From Deltaproteobacteria bacterium (lineage in GTDB: Bacteria; Desulfobacterota; Deferrisomatia; Deferrisomatales; JACRMM01), in assembly GCA_016214985.1 (NCBI GenBank), contig JACRMM010000058.1:1-64000 (forward strand): a stretch of DNA of 64,000 nucleotides, written 5' to 3'. Made by a program: the position numbers and the translations under genes. The notes below the pieces were generated by a model, which was given only the letters and a program-made list of their open reading frames with translations, was not told the origin of the DNA and ran no database searches. Of the stretch, positions 15,909 through 24,776 are shown in pieces. The number at the start of each line of letters is the position of its first letter. The first letter of the stretch is position 1.

Positions 15909-18900
15909 ATGCACCTTCTCATCGAGTTTCTTCTTCGCCGCCGGTGGCTCGTGCTCGCCGCCACGGGCCTGCTGGCGGTCGCCGGGGCGCTCGCCTGGAC
16001 GCGCCTGCCCATCGATGCCTTCCCCGACGTCACCAACGTCCAGGTCATGGTCCTGACCGAGGCCCCCGGACTCTCGGCCGCCGACGTGGAGCAACAGGTC
16101 ACCTACCCCATCGAGCAGCAGATGGGGGGCGTGCCCCGGGTCACCCAGGTGCGCTCCCTCTCGAAGCCCGGCCTGTCCCAGGTGATCGTCGCCTTCGAGG
16201 ACGCCACCGACATCTACTTCGCCCGCCAGCAGGTCTTCGAACGGGTGCAGGCCGCCAAGGAGAGCCTGCCCTCCTTCGCCGAGCCCGAGCTGGGCCCCAT
16301 CTCGACGGGCCTCGGGGAGATCTTCCAGTACACGCTCGAGAGCGAGACCCTCTCGGCGATGGAGCTTCGCACCATCCAGGACTTCATCGTCACCCCTCAG
16401 CTGCGGCCGATCCCCGGGGTCAACGAGGTGAACAGCTTCGGCGGGTTCGTGAAGCAGTATCAGGTCCTAGTGCGGCCGGACGCCCTCCTGAAGTACGACC
16501 TATCGCTGCGCGAGGTGGTGGAGGCCGTGGAACGAAACAACGCCAACGCGGCCGGCGGCTTCATCGTGCGAGGGTGGGAGCAGACCTACGTCCGGGGCCT
16601 CGGCCAACTCGCCGGCGCGGAGGACATCGGCCGCATCGTGCTCAAGGCCCAGGACGGGGTCTCGGTGCACGTCGGCGACGTAGCGGACGTGGTCGTGGGG
16701 CCCCAACCCCGTCAGGGCGCCGTGACGCGGGACGGGAAGGGAGAGGCCGTGGCCGGCATGGTGATCATGCTGCGCGGCGAGAACTCCAAGGACGTCGTCT
16801 CCCGCGTCAAGGCGGCGGTGCCGCGGATCCAGAAGAGCCTGCCCGAGGGGGCCCGGCTCAACGTGTTTTACGACCGGACAACCCTGATCGAGGCGTGCGT
16901 CAAGACCGTGACCGACGCGCTCCTCGAGGGCGGGATCTTCGTCATCCTGGTCCTGTTCGTCTTCCTCGCGGAGTTTCGCACCGCGCTCATCGTGGTGGCG
17001 TCGCTGCCGCTCACCTTTCTGGCGACCTTCCTGATCATGGGGTGGGCCGGCCTCACCTCGAACCTCATGAGCCTCGGCGGGCTGGCGTTCTCGGTCGGCA
17101 TGGTCGTGGACGCCTCCATCGTGATTGTGGAGAACGTCCGCCGCCACTTCGGGGAGCGGCACGACCGGAGCCTGCGCCGCCAGATCACGGTCGAGGCGGT
17201 CTGGGAGGTGGCGCGCCCCGTGGCCTTCTCCATCCTGATCATCGGCATCGTGCTCGTGCCGCTCTTCAGCCTGCAAGGGATCGAGGGGAAGATGTTCGCG
17301 CCGCTCGCGGCCACGATGATCATCGCCGTCCTCGCCTCCCTGGTCGTCGCGCTCACGATCGTCCCGGTCCTCTCCGAGATGTTCCTGAAGCAGGCTCCGG
17401 AGGAAGAGTTCCGGTTCGTGAAGGCCTTCCACCGCGGCTATCTTCGTGTCCTTTCCGGTGCTCGGACGTGGCGGGCCCTCACCCTCGCCCTCTCGCTGTC
17501 GACGCTGGTGGTCGCAGGCTGGGCCGCCAAGCGGATCGGCACGGAGTTCATCCCGACCCTTGACGAGGGCGCGATCGCCGTCAACGTCGTGCGGCTGCCC
17601 AACGCGTCCCTGGAGGGGTCGGTCAGCGTCAGCACCTACATGGAGAAGAGGCTGCGCGAGAAGTTCCCCGAGGTGACGGCCGTGGTGAGCAAGACCGGCC
17701 GGGCCGAGATCTCCGAGGACCCCATGGGGCCGGAGCAGACCGACGTCTTCATCATGCTCAAGCCCCGGAAGGAGTGGACGTCGGCCAAGGACAAGCCGGC
17801 CTTGGTCGAGGCCATACAGAAGCAGCTCTCGGCCATTCCCGGCGTGCGCCTCTCGTTCTCCCAGCCCATCAACCTGCGGGTGAATGAGCTCATCTCGGGC
17901 GTGAAGAGCGACCTGGCGGTCAAGGTCTACGGACCGGATCTGGAGGTGCTCAAGGGCTTCGGCGACCGCATCGCCGGAACCCTTGCGGGGATCCGCGGAG
18001 CCCAGGACGCTCGTGTGGAGCAGGTGTCGGGGATGGAGCAGGTGGAGGTGACCCTCGATCGCGACGAACTCGCCCGCTACGGCATCAACGTCGCCGACGT
18101 GAACGAGGTGATCGAGACGGCCGTGGCCGGCAGCGAGGCCACCCGGGTGGTGGACGGGCAGATGCGCATCGCCACGATCGTGCGGCTGCCCGCGGCCGAC
18201 CGCTCCGACCTCGCCGCCCTGGAGCGGCTCATGATCCGGGGTGCGGCGGGCGAGCGGGTTCCCCTCGGCCGCCTCGCGACGCTCTCGACGGTCGAGGGCC
18301 CGGCGCAGATCAGCCGTGAGAAGGGGATGCGCCGGGTGGCGGCGGAGGTCAACATCCGCGGCCGCGACCTCGGCGGGTTCGTCGCCGAGGCACAGGAACG
18401 CCTCGCGGGCCTCGAAGGAGAGCTCCCGGCCGGCTACTTCCTGGAGTATGGCGGGCAGTTCGAGAACCAGCAGCGGGCCATGCAGCGGCTCTCCATCGTG
18501 GTGCCGCTGGCGCTGCTCCTGATCCTGATCCTCCTCTACCTGGCCCTGGGCTCGCTTCGGGACTCGCTCCTGGTGATCCTGAACCTCCCCTTCGCCCTGG
18601 TCGGAGGCATCCTCGCCATCTGGGCCTACGGCATGCCGCTCTCGATCTCGGCGGCCGTGGCCTTCATCGTGCTACTGGGCATCGCGGTCCAAAACGGCGT
18701 GGTGCTGATTGCCTTCTTCCGCCAGCTCCGGGCCGAGGGCAAGAGCGTGGACGAGACGGTCCACACGGGCTGCAACCTGCGCTTTCGGCCGCTCCTCATG
18801 ACGGCGCTGGCGAGCTTCATCGGCCACCTGCCCATGCTCTACGCCACCGGGTCGGGGGCCGACATCCAGAAGCCCCTTGCGGTCGTGGTCATGGGGGGGC

Positions 18901-19031
18901 TCATCACGTCGACGCTGCTCACGCTCATCGTCCTGCCCACGGTCTACGAGTGGCTCGAGGAGCGCCGGGAGACTCGGGAGTCGGACAGTGACAGCGCTGA
19001 GAGCGGAGAAACGGACGGCATCGCCGCGTAG
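15909..19031 (+). CDS. Heavy-metal efflux RND pump (CusA/CzcA family)
   Basis: A 1040-residue inner-membrane proton-driven pump of full family length, with twelve predicted helices in two sets (near residues 10-30, 340-500 and 860-1020). Family landmarks include RLPIDAFPDVTNVQVMV, LTEAPGLSAADVEQQVTYPIEQ and GMVVDASIVIVENVRRH. It exports soft metal ions from periplasm or cytoplasm through the partner proteins; Cu/Ag versus Co/Zn/Cd cannot be decided from what I can see. GGAGA precedes the ATG, nine bases after the adaptor stop. Confidence 0.95.
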   Translation: MHLLIEFLLRRRWLVLAATGLLAVAGALAWTRLPIDAFPDVTNVQVMVLTEAPGLSAADVEQQVTYPIEQQMGGVPRVTQVRSLSKPGLSQVIVAFEDATDIYFARQQVFERVQAAKESLPSFAEPELGPISTGLGEIFQYTLESETLSAMELRTIQDFIVTPQLRPIPGVNEVNSFGGFVKQYQVLVRPDALLKYDLSLREVVEAVERNNANAAGGFIVRGWEQTYVRGLGQLAGAEDIGRIVLKAQDGVSVHVGDVADVVVGPQPRQGAVTRDGKGEAVAGMVIMLRGENSKDVVSRVKAAVPRIQKSLPEGARLNVFYDRTTLIEACVKTVTDALLEGGIFVILVLFVFLAEFRTALIVVASLPLTFLATFLIMGWAGLTSNLMSLGGLAFSVGMVVDASIVIVENVRRHFGERHDRSLRRQITVEAVWEVARPVAFSILIIGIVLVPLFSLQGIEGKMFAPLAATMIIAVLASLVVALTIVPVLSEMFLKQAPEEEFRFVKAFHRGYLRVLSGARTWRALTLALSLSTLVVAGWAAKRIGTEFIPTLDEGAIAVNVVRLPNASLEGSVSVSTYMEKRLREKFPEVTAVVSKTGRAEISEDPMGPEQTDVFIMLKPRKEWTSAKDKPALVEAIQKQLSAIPGVRLSFSQPINLRVNELISGVKSDLAVKVYGPDLEVLKGFGDRIAGTLAGIRGAQDARVEQVSGMEQVEVTLDRDELARYGINVADVNEVIETAVAGSEATRVVDGQMRIATIVRLPAADRSDLAALERLMIRGAAGERVPLGRLATLSTVEGPAQISREKGMRRVAAEVNIRGRDLGGFVAEAQERLAGLEGELPAGYFLEYGGQFENQQRAMQRLSIVVPLALLLILILLYLALGSLRDSLLVILNLPFALVGGILAIWAYGMPLSISAAVAFIVLLGIAVQNGVVLIAFFRQLRAEGKSVDETVHTGCNLRFRPLLMTALASFIGHLPMLYATGSGADIQKPLAVVVMGGLITSTLLTLIVLPTVYEWLEERRETRESDSDSAESGETDGIAA

Positions 19032-19091
19032 AGAGACTCGGGCGGGGCTTGCGGCCCTGCCCGACTTCACCCAAACGGAAAAGAGGAATCC

Positions 19092-19433
19092 ATGAAAGAG
19101 ATCAAGGCATACATCAAGCCTCATATGCTCTCCCGGGTGGCCATGGCCCTGCACGGGCTCGAAGGCCTCACCGGCCTGAGCGTCGGCAAGGTGCAGGGGT
19201 TCGGCCGCGGCCGGGCCCGAGGGGAGCCCCGCCGGATCGTAGAGGACCAGGTCGAGTACGTGCCCCACGTACGACTCGAGCTCTTCTGCCGGGACGACAT
19301 GGCGGACGGCATCGTCGCCCTCATTCAAGAGAACGCCCACACGGGCTTGAAGGGAGACGGAAAGATCTACGTCAGCGAGGTGCTCGAGGCGGTTCGGATC
19401 AGCACGGGAGAACGGGGCGCCCCCGCCGTTTGA
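19092..19433 (+). CDS. PII-like regulator at the end of the efflux operon
   Basis: A 113-residue protein with the PII (GlnB/GlnK) fold pattern: MKEIKAYIKPHMLSRVAMAL at the N-terminus, a T-loop segment around GFGRGRARGE, and a C-terminal GDGKIYVSEVLEAVRISTGE matching GDGKIFV of classical PII. The T-loop tyrosine used for uridylylation is not evident. Relatives sit next to CzcA-type pumps and are thought to gate or sense metal or nucleotide. It lies 60 bases after the pump gene with an AAGAGGA ribosome binding site. Confidence 0.85.
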   Translation: MKEIKAYIKPHMLSRVAMALHGLEGLTGLSVGKVQGFGRGRARGEPRRIVEDQVEYVPHVRLELFCRDDMADGIVALIQENAHTGLKGDGKIYVSEVLEAVRISTGERGAPAV

Positions 19434-19459
19434 ACCTTCCAGGCGAAGGAGAAGCGACG

Positions 19460-19594
19460 ATGGGAAAGTTCGTGTGCAGCCTCGCGCTGGTACGCGGCTC
19501 CACCTTCACCCTCGGCTGCGCCGCCGCCCATCGGGAGGTAGATTCACATCAAGAGTGCACCACCGGTGAGGGGGCGGAGAAGAGGGCATGGTGA
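19460..19594 (+). CDS. 44-residue possible lipoprotein
   Basis: A short frame with a good ribosome binding site (AAGGAG, 19446-19451). The product has a hydrophobic N-terminus ending in TLGCAA, which could be a lipobox, then a His/Cys-bearing polar tail. It directly follows the PII-like gene. Too short to place in a family. Confidence 0.4.
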   Translation: MGKFVCSLALVRGSTFTLGCAAAHREVDSHQECTTGEGAEKRAW

Positions 19595-19864
19595 ACGTCC
19601 GGTAGCGTGAGGTTAGCGCCAACCAACCCACGTTGAAAAGACGTAGGAGAAGGACGCTGAGTGAATGATCGCCGGATACGGGAGACTGGGGGCCTTACGG
19701 GATGAAACAACTGAAGATCGACACCCCCTCCGGTTTTCTCTCTGGCCTGATCACCCAGTCACACGGCATTTTCGCGCTTCCAATGCAATGAGTCGTCCTG
19801 TCTGCGTTTCTTGGATTCATGTGCGCACGTCGCTGCGGAATCGGGAGTCTAAGAGAAGTCTAAT
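19595..19864. other. Intergenic region, no gene supported
   Basis: No gene called. A frame at 19665-19868 encodes a featureless 67-residue peptide without a ribosome binding site. A short dyad ACGTTGAAAAGACGT lies at about 19631-19645. Confidence 0.35.
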
Positions 19865-19894
19865 TTGACCTTTTCGAGGTGAGTACCTTATAGT
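19865..19894 (+). promoter_or_regulatory. Sigma-70-type promoter
   Basis: TTGACC (19865-19870), 18 bases, TATAGT (19889-19894), in one of the few AT-rich patches here. It lies 38 bases upstream of the gene at 19932. Confidence 0.55.
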
Positions 19895-19931
19895 CTGGGC
19901 AGGATCCACTCACCCACAGGTGCAATCGTTG

Positions 19932-20249
19932 ATGAAGCCGTGGTGGCCGCTGCTGTTCGTGGTGCTCGCTCTGGTCGGGGAGTGCGTGTACGGGCCCTCC
20001 AACGCCCTTGGGGGGGGAGCACGTTCGGTGACCGCCCAGGACGACGCCTCGGACACGTTCCCTGGGACTCACAGTGTACCGAACGACGGCTGCCAGAGTC
20101 CGTGTGACGACTGCGGCGAGCACGACGAGCTCACCTGTGCTCCCCACCGAGTAACCGAGGAAACCACTGCCCGTCTTTACACCTCCTTGGCCCCTTCCCC
20201 CTCAGACCGGACCGCCGAAGTTCCTCAGCCCGTTCCCCTCTCCGTCTGA
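19932..20249 (+). CDS. Small secreted Cys-rich protein, unknown
   Basis: A 105-residue protein with a signal peptide (WWPLLFVVLALVGECVYG) and a Cys cluster CQSPCDDCGEHDELTC near residues 53-68, followed by a Pro/Ser-rich tail. It has the same general build as the 12664 product (short, exported, Cys/His cluster), suggesting metal or thiol handling, but no family is recognised. It is behind its own promoter and followed by a hairpin. Confidence 0.55.
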   Translation: MKPWWPLLFVVLALVGECVYGPSNALGGGARSVTAQDDASDTFPGTHSVPNDGCQSPCDDCGEHDELTCAPHRVTEETTARLYTSLAPSPSDRTAEVPQPVPLSV

Positions 20250-20271
20250 CGTCAGGACGTACCCCGTAGCT

Positions 20272-20294
20272 CTCGACCGCCTTCGGCGGTCGAG
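20272..20294 (+). terminator. Perfect 10-bp hairpin
   Basis: CTCGACCGCC, loop TTC, GGCGGTCGAG, 22 bases after the upstream stop codon. No T run; probable terminator. Confidence 0.65.
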
Positions 20295-20393
20295 TAAGAG
20301 GGTTTGCGTCGACCTTGGGTGCCGCCCTCCCTTGGGGGGAGCCGGCTGGCCCCGAGTCGGCCTGGCATACGAACGGAAGAGGGAGATCCCATC

Positions 20394-21107
20394 GTGGTGG
20401 ATGATCGCAAGGCTTCCTGGGCGCGAGCGGCGAGTGCCCTGGCGTCGCTCAAGCTCGCACTGTTCCTGTTCTTCGCCCTCGCTGGCACGAGTGCCTTCGG
20501 CACCGTAATCGAGCAACAGGCAGACCCCGACCCCGAGGCCTACCCCCAGTCCTTTGGGCCCGTCGACGCCCGTCTGCTTCAGGCTCTCGGCATGACGGAC
20601 CTCTACCGCTCCTGGTGGTTCGAGGTCCTTTAGATGCTCCTGCTGCTCAACACTCTCGTGTGTTCGGCGACGCGGCTGCCGACCGCCCTGCGTTTCATAA
20701 GATGCCGGCAGTTCCTGCGGCGGAAGAGTTGCTGACGAAACGGCTCAGCGACTCTTGGTTGACGCTCGGCCCGCCCGAAGCACTGGACGCAGTGCTCGCG
20801 GCAAGGTTCGAGAGGGCGCAGGTCCGCCGGGAGGAGGACGCCGTCACGTGGCTCGTCCAGCGCGGTTCGTGGGGTCGGCTGGACGCCTACGCCTGTCACA
20901 CGAGCCTCGTCCTCTTCCTCTTGGGAGGGCTCGTCGGCGCTCGCCTCGGCTTCAAGGGGTTCGTCGAGATCCGTGAAGGAGCGGTCGTCGACGCGGCGGA
21001 ACTGCGAGCAGGCAAGACTTTCGAGTTGCCCTTCAACATGCCGTCGCGAGCATTTCGAAGCAGAGTTCGAGGAGTTCCTCCGCGCTCTGCGGGCCGCCGC
21101 TCCCTAG
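20394..21107 (+). pseudogene. resB: Broken resB (cytochrome c biogenesis)
   Basis: Fragments of a ResB-type membrane protein in three frames. The first part (ALASLKLALFLFFALAGTSAFGT, WWFEVL) is cut by TAG at 20631, after which MLLLLNTLVCS continues the same helix. A frame change leads to VQRGSWGRLDAYACHTSLVLFLLGG and GFKGFVEI, typical ResB. Much of the periplasmic domain is then missing, and a tail HFEAEFEEFLRALRAAAP ends at 21107. With a stop, at least one shift and a deletion (about half the usual ~450 residues), it cannot make normal ResB, although ccsB next door is intact. Confidence 0.8.
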
Positions 21108-21150
21108 GGCGCGACCGGCTCGTCGGCCGCTATGTGAGGGAGAAGAGACG

Positions 21151-21969
21151 ATGAACGTGAACCTCTTCAACACGGCCATGGTGCTCTATCTGCTGGCCAG
21201 CGTGTTGTATGCGGTCCACCTGGGCGCCCACCGGAGCCGGCCGCTGGGCCTTGCGGCCACGGCGTCGTGCCTGGGCGGCTTTCTCGTCAACACCGCGGCC
21301 TTCGGCGTGCGATGGCTCGAAAGCTTCAAGGCGGGCTACGGCTACGTGCCGCTTTCGAACATGTACGAGTCCATGGTGTTCTTCGCCTGGGGAATCATCC
21401 TGCTCCACCTGCTCTTCGAGTGGCGGCTGGGCACGCGCGCCCTGGGAGCGCTGATCACGCCCTTGGGATTCCTGTCCATAGCCGCGGTGTCGCTCAATCC
21501 CCGGATCTCCTCCGAGTTGCAGCCGCTCGTGCCTGCGCTTCAGTCCAACTGGCTCACGGCCCACGTGGTCACCTGCTTCATCGGGTACGCGGCGTTCGCC
21601 ATTGCCTTCGCGACCAGCGTCGGCTTCCTGGCAAAGAGGGGAGGGCCGCAAGGCGTCCTTCCCGCCGGCAAGTTTCTCGACGACGTCTCCTACCGGGCGA
21701 TTGCGGTAGGCTTCCCGTTCCTCACGCTCGGCATCCTCACGGGCGCGATCTGGGCGAACTACGCGTGGGGAACCTACTGGAGCTGGGACCCCAAGGAGAC
21801 GTGGTCGCTCATTACCTGGCTCGTCTACGCAGCCTACCTCCATGCCCGATTTACGGCAGGGTGGAAGGGCCCTCGGCTGGCGTGGCTCTCGGCCGTGGGT
21901 TTTGCCGCCGTCCTCTTCACCTACTGGGGCGTGAACTTCGTGCTCTCCGGGCTGCACAGCTATGGGTGA
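21151..21969 (+). CDS. ccsB: Cytochrome c biogenesis protein CcsB/ResC (CcsA family)
   Basis: A 272-residue membrane protein with about eight helices and the tryptophan-rich heme-handling motif WGTYWSWDPKETWSLITW (about residues 207-224). Conserved His residues lie at the helix ends, including HVVT and LHARF. It is the heme-delivery subunit of system II cytochrome c maturation and normally works with ResB, whose gene immediately upstream is broken. GAGGGAGAAGAGA precedes the ATG. A functional ResB must be elsewhere if this protein is used. Confidence 0.92.
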   Translation: MNVNLFNTAMVLYLLASVLYAVHLGAHRSRPLGLAATASCLGGFLVNTAAFGVRWLESFKAGYGYVPLSNMYESMVFFAWGIILLHLLFEWRLGTRALGALITPLGFLSIAAVSLNPRISSELQPLVPALQSNWLTAHVVTCFIGYAAFAIAFATSVGFLAKRGGPQGVLPAGKFLDDVSYRAIAVGFPFLTLGILTGAIWANYAWGTYWSWDPKETWSLITWLVYAAYLHARFTAGWKGPRLAWLSAVGFAAVLFTYWGVNFVLSGLHSYG

Positions 21970-22008
21970 CCGCAGCGGGAACACGAGCCCCCCGGGGAGT
22001 TGGGCCGC

Positions 22009-22147
22009 TGGTCGGCCTACGACGCACACTCCTCGTCGTGGAGGACAACGGATCGCTCCGGGACCTGTGGCGGGCAAAGTGCTCGAGGACGCCGGTCTTG
22101 CGGCCCTCGAGAGGGACGGAGGGGGGGATTTGGTCCGCCATGCGTGA
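22009..22147 (+). pseudogene. Remnant of a response-regulator receiver domain
   Basis: One frame reads RTLLVVEDNGSLRDLWR, the start of a CheY-like domain with its acidic pair. The next frame continues KVLEDAGLAALERDGG, the following helix and strand. Only about 40 residues remain, with a frameshift between them and nothing downstream. The decay matches the neighbouring resB. Confidence 0.55.
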
Positions 22148-22178
22148 CTCCGGCTGCCTTTCTCGGAGGAGGACTCAG

Positions 22179-22493
22179 ATGCTCAACGAAGTCGTGAAAT
22201 TGCTGCGCCACAACCTTCCAAGGCACCCGAGGCGCCTCGTGAAGGCCGAAGGCCACCGGCTGCTCCTTTCCGTCGTTCTGCACGCGGCGAGAAAGGTATT
22301 CCGGAACCCCGTCCTCCTGGGGGGCCTCGTTCTCTTGGGGCTCGCATCTCTGGCCGTCGGCGCGTGGCTCACCATGGTGATGATCTCGCTCGCGGGCCCC
22401 GCCCTGGAGTTCGTCCGAGAGCATGGCCTGAAGGGCGTGCTGGAAGCCCTCCAGTCTTTCGCGACGTCGCTCTGGAACGGCCGCCACGGGTAA
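22179..22493 (+). CDS. Small inner-membrane protein, unknown
   Basis: A 104-residue protein with a basic N-terminal region and one or two hydrophobic helices (VLLGGLVLLGLASLAVGAWL and adjacent residues), then a short amphipathic C-terminus. The ribosome binding site GGAGGAGG is strong. No family recognised; it lies between decayed genes. Confidence 0.5.
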   Translation: MLNEVVKLLRHNLPRHPRRLVKAEGHRLLLSVVLHAARKVFRNPVLLGGLVLLGLASLAVGAWLTMVMISLAGPALEFVREHGLKGVLEALQSFATSLWNGRHG

Positions 22494-22541
22494 GGGCCGT
22501 TGGCGGAAAGTCGTGTCAGTTGCCGGCTTGGAGGGACACCG

Positions 22542-22954
22542 ATGGGAGTCTTCGCCGCACTTGACCGCTCGATCTCGCACCTCTCTGCCGGCCTGAATGC
22601 CCGGCACCGACGCCACGCCGCGATCTCCTCGAACGTGGCCAACGTCGATACCTCCGGCTACAAGGCCGTGGACGTCTCCTTCGCCGCGGCCCTCCGGCGG
22701 GCCCAAGGAGCCCCTTCGCTCGCCGCGGCGAAGACCGACGAGCGACACCTCTCCGGGTCCTCCCCGCCGGTGGGGGCCCGGACGTCGTGGTGCTCGCGGG
22801 TGCCCAACCTCGTCGGGAAGGGAACGCGGTCGACGTGGACCGGGAGATGGCGAAGCTCGCTCACAACCAGATCGAGTATCAGTTCTTCGTGCAGCGTTTG
22901 GCGGGGAAGTTCAAGAAGCTCACGGAGGCGATCACGGGAAGACCAAGTTCGTAG
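22542..22954 (+). pseudogene. flgB: Orphan flagellar basal-body rod protein FlgB, frameshifted
   Basis: The first frame gives DRSISHLSAGLNARHRRHAA and SNVANVDTSGYKAVDVSF, the conserved N-terminal helix and ANVDTPGYK-type motif of rod proteins. After about residue 75 the frame changes and gives GNAVDVDREMAKLAHNQIEY, the conserved FlgB C-terminus, ending at 22954. One extra G in the run at about 22770-22775 would restore a single gene of about 137 residues, normal for FlgB. No other flagellar gene is in the window, so this is an isolated copy or decay relic unless the shift is a sequencing error. Confidence 0.75.
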
Positions 22955-23074
22955 CTTCCCACATGGCTTCCGGGAGTTCGGGCCACGTGGCCCCGGAACC
23001 GTTCGCCATTTCCTTTTCACAGGTATCAGCCCTTGGAACGCATACAGACTCGCCCATTTGATAGGAGTGCCGCC

Positions 23075-23197
23075 ATGTTCATGATACCGAAGACGTCTGA
23101 GTTGCTCGTTCTCTTGAGCCCCGTGGTCGTGATGGTCGTAGCGCTGCTGATGTCGAGGAGGAAGAAACGGCGCTCCGACGGCAACGTCGACGGATAG
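23075..23197 (+). CDS. 40-residue single-helix membrane peptide
   Basis: A small frame with AGGAG before the ATG. The product is one hydrophobic helix (LLVLLSPVVVMVVALLM) followed by a very basic tail (SRRKKRRS), a classical small inner-membrane protein with cytoplasmic C-terminus. Function unknown. Confidence 0.45.
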   Translation: MFMIPKTSELLVLLSPVVVMVVALLMSRRKKRRSDGNVDG

Positions 23198-23383
23198 CTC
23201 AGCCCCCCCCGGGTACACCATCGACAACCAAAGGCCGGAAGTCACGGCGTCCCCGTCGAGGTGTCGCCGGCGCTCCTCCGTTTGTCGGCCTCTCCTAGGC
23301 CGAAACGGCTTCGAGGATGGGCGCCGAGGGAGGAATCTCCCTTTCTCCGGTAGATCGACCTGCGCTCCCGGAAGGAGATCCAG

Positions 23384-24040
23384 ATGATTTGGACCCAATG
23401 GATGACGTTGAGTGCCGACGCGGAGCACCTGGTCGTCTACGCCGCGGCGGCCGTGCTCTGTGCAGCGGAATCGCTTGCCTTCGTCGGTCTCCTCATTCCG
23501 GGCACCGCCTTGCTCATTGGGGTGGGCGGTGTGGCGGCAGCCGGTGCCGTGCCCATGCCCCAACTGGTGGCCGTTGCGGCGACGGGAGCCATCCTGGGAG
23601 ACTGGGTCAGCTACGGCCTGGGAAAGAGAGGTGCGGCTCTATTCCGAGGGGAGGAGGGGGTCCTGAAGGCGTCCTATCTGTCGCGGGGGACGCAGTTCTT
23701 TACCCGCCACGGCGGCAAGAGCGTGTTCTTGGCGCGGTTCGTAGGCCCCCTGAGACCCGTGGTACCCTTCGTGGCCGGCGTTTCGCACATGCGTCGCACG
23801 CCGTTCGCCTTGTGGAGTGCCGCGGGGAGCCTGTGCTGGACCGCAGCCTATCTGTGTCTCGGCAGCGCGGCCGGCGAAGCCTGGAAGGCGGGGGCGCTTC
23901 CACTCGCCGGAGCCACTGTGGTGCTGGGGCTCATCCTCGGGGCCGTCGCGGCGCCGCGACCCCTCCTGGGCTCGACGCAGGGCGCGCTGACGCGTTTCCT
24001 GTCGTGGAGGGACCGAAACACGACGTCGTCTCGGCGCTAG
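23384..24040 (+). CDS. DedA-family membrane protein
   Basis: A 218-residue protein with about five hydrophobic helices. Family motifs are FVGLLIPGTALLIGVG (re-entrant segment), GDWVSYGLGKRG, and ARFVGPLRPVVPFVAGVSHM. DedA/VTT proteins are proton-linked lipid carriers, including undecaprenyl-phosphate flippases. GGAAGGAGATC precedes the ATG. The second FmdE gene follows after 157 bases, possibly from the same transcript. Confidence 0.88.
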   Translation: MIWTQWMTLSADAEHLVVYAAAAVLCAAESLAFVGLLIPGTALLIGVGGVAAAGAVPMPQLVAVAATGAILGDWVSYGLGKRGAALFRGEEGVLKASYLSRGTQFFTRHGGKSVFLARFVGPLRPVVPFVAGVSHMRRTPFALWSAAGSLCWTAAYLCLGSAAGEAWKAGALPLAGATVVLGLILGAVAAPRPLLGSTQGALTRFLSWRDRNTTSSRR

Positions 24041-24197
24041 GGGTACGGTTGGACCCTAGCGTGGCCGCCGGCGGTCGATACGGCACGGCGGTCCGCGAGG
24101 GAGGGATCGCCCACCGGGGGAATCAGACGACGGGCTCTGGACCCGGGCAGTACTCAAGGCACCACGGCTCGCGCGTCGCGCGCGAAGGAGATGGATC

Positions 24198-24728
24198 ATG
24201 AAGACTTCTTCGTTGCTGTCTCTTTGGGTCGCGCCATTTCTGCTCCTCCCCGCCCTGACGGCGGCGGCTCCCGACGCGGGTGTTTTCGACGCGCTCCACC
24301 GCTTCCACGGCCACCGCTGCGGTGGGTCGATCCTCGGCGCGCGCCTGGGTGCAGCCGCAAGATCGGCCCTGGGCGACGAGGTATCGAAGGGCAAGGTCCG
24401 AGCCGTCTACTACGCCACGGGCTGCCCACTCGACGGCATCCAGGTGACCACCGGGAGCACCCTCGGCAACGGGACCATCGAGGTGAAGGACCGGAAGGAG
24501 ATGAGGCTCCGGCTCTCGGTGGAGGGCGTGCGGGGAGCGGTGGAGGCCCGGCCGACGGAGCTGGCGCTGGCCCTCGGCAGCGAGTCCAAGGTGCTCACGA
24601 AGAAAGCCAAAGGTCTCCCGCAGGGTTCCCCCGAGCGGGCTGAACTGGAGGCCCGTGTGGCGGAGATCTTCGCGAGGCTCGAGACCGCGCCCGACGGGGA
24701 GGTGGTCTTGACGACCCTCGTTCGCTGA
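24198..24728 (+). CDS. Secreted FmdE-family protein (copy 2)
   Basis: A 176-residue protein closely resembling the one at 11988: signal peptide, FHGHRCGGSILGARLG, then GCPLDGIQVTTGSTLGNG. One cysteine differs: copy 1 has TTGCTLGNG where this has TTGSTLGNG, and copy 1 has AAACP where this has ATGCP, so the metal ligands may not be identical. AAGGAGAT precedes the ATG. It is exported and has no formylmethanofuran partner, so the role is unknown. Confidence 0.85.
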   Translation: MKTSSLLSLWVAPFLLLPALTAAAPDAGVFDALHRFHGHRCGGSILGARLGAAARSALGDEVSKGKVRAVYYATGCPLDGIQVTTGSTLGNGTIEVKDRKEMRLRLSVEGVRGAVEARPTELALALGSESKVLTKKAKGLPQGSPERAELEARVAEIFARLETAPDGEVVLTTLVR

Positions 24729-24776
24729 CACTCTGAAGCGGGACCGCCACCGAAGCTGCATCGGGCTCTGGGGGGC

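Noticed and set aside
19665..19868. 67-residue plus-strand frame in the gap after the PII-like gene
   Set aside because: No ribosome binding site, no domain, and it overlaps a good promoter for the next gene.
20631..20633. In-frame TAG in resB (and TAG in sir2 at 40831) as possible pyrrolysine codons
   Set aside because: Both genes also carry frameshifts, the positions are not catalytic, and no pyl gene or methylamine methyltransferase is in the window.
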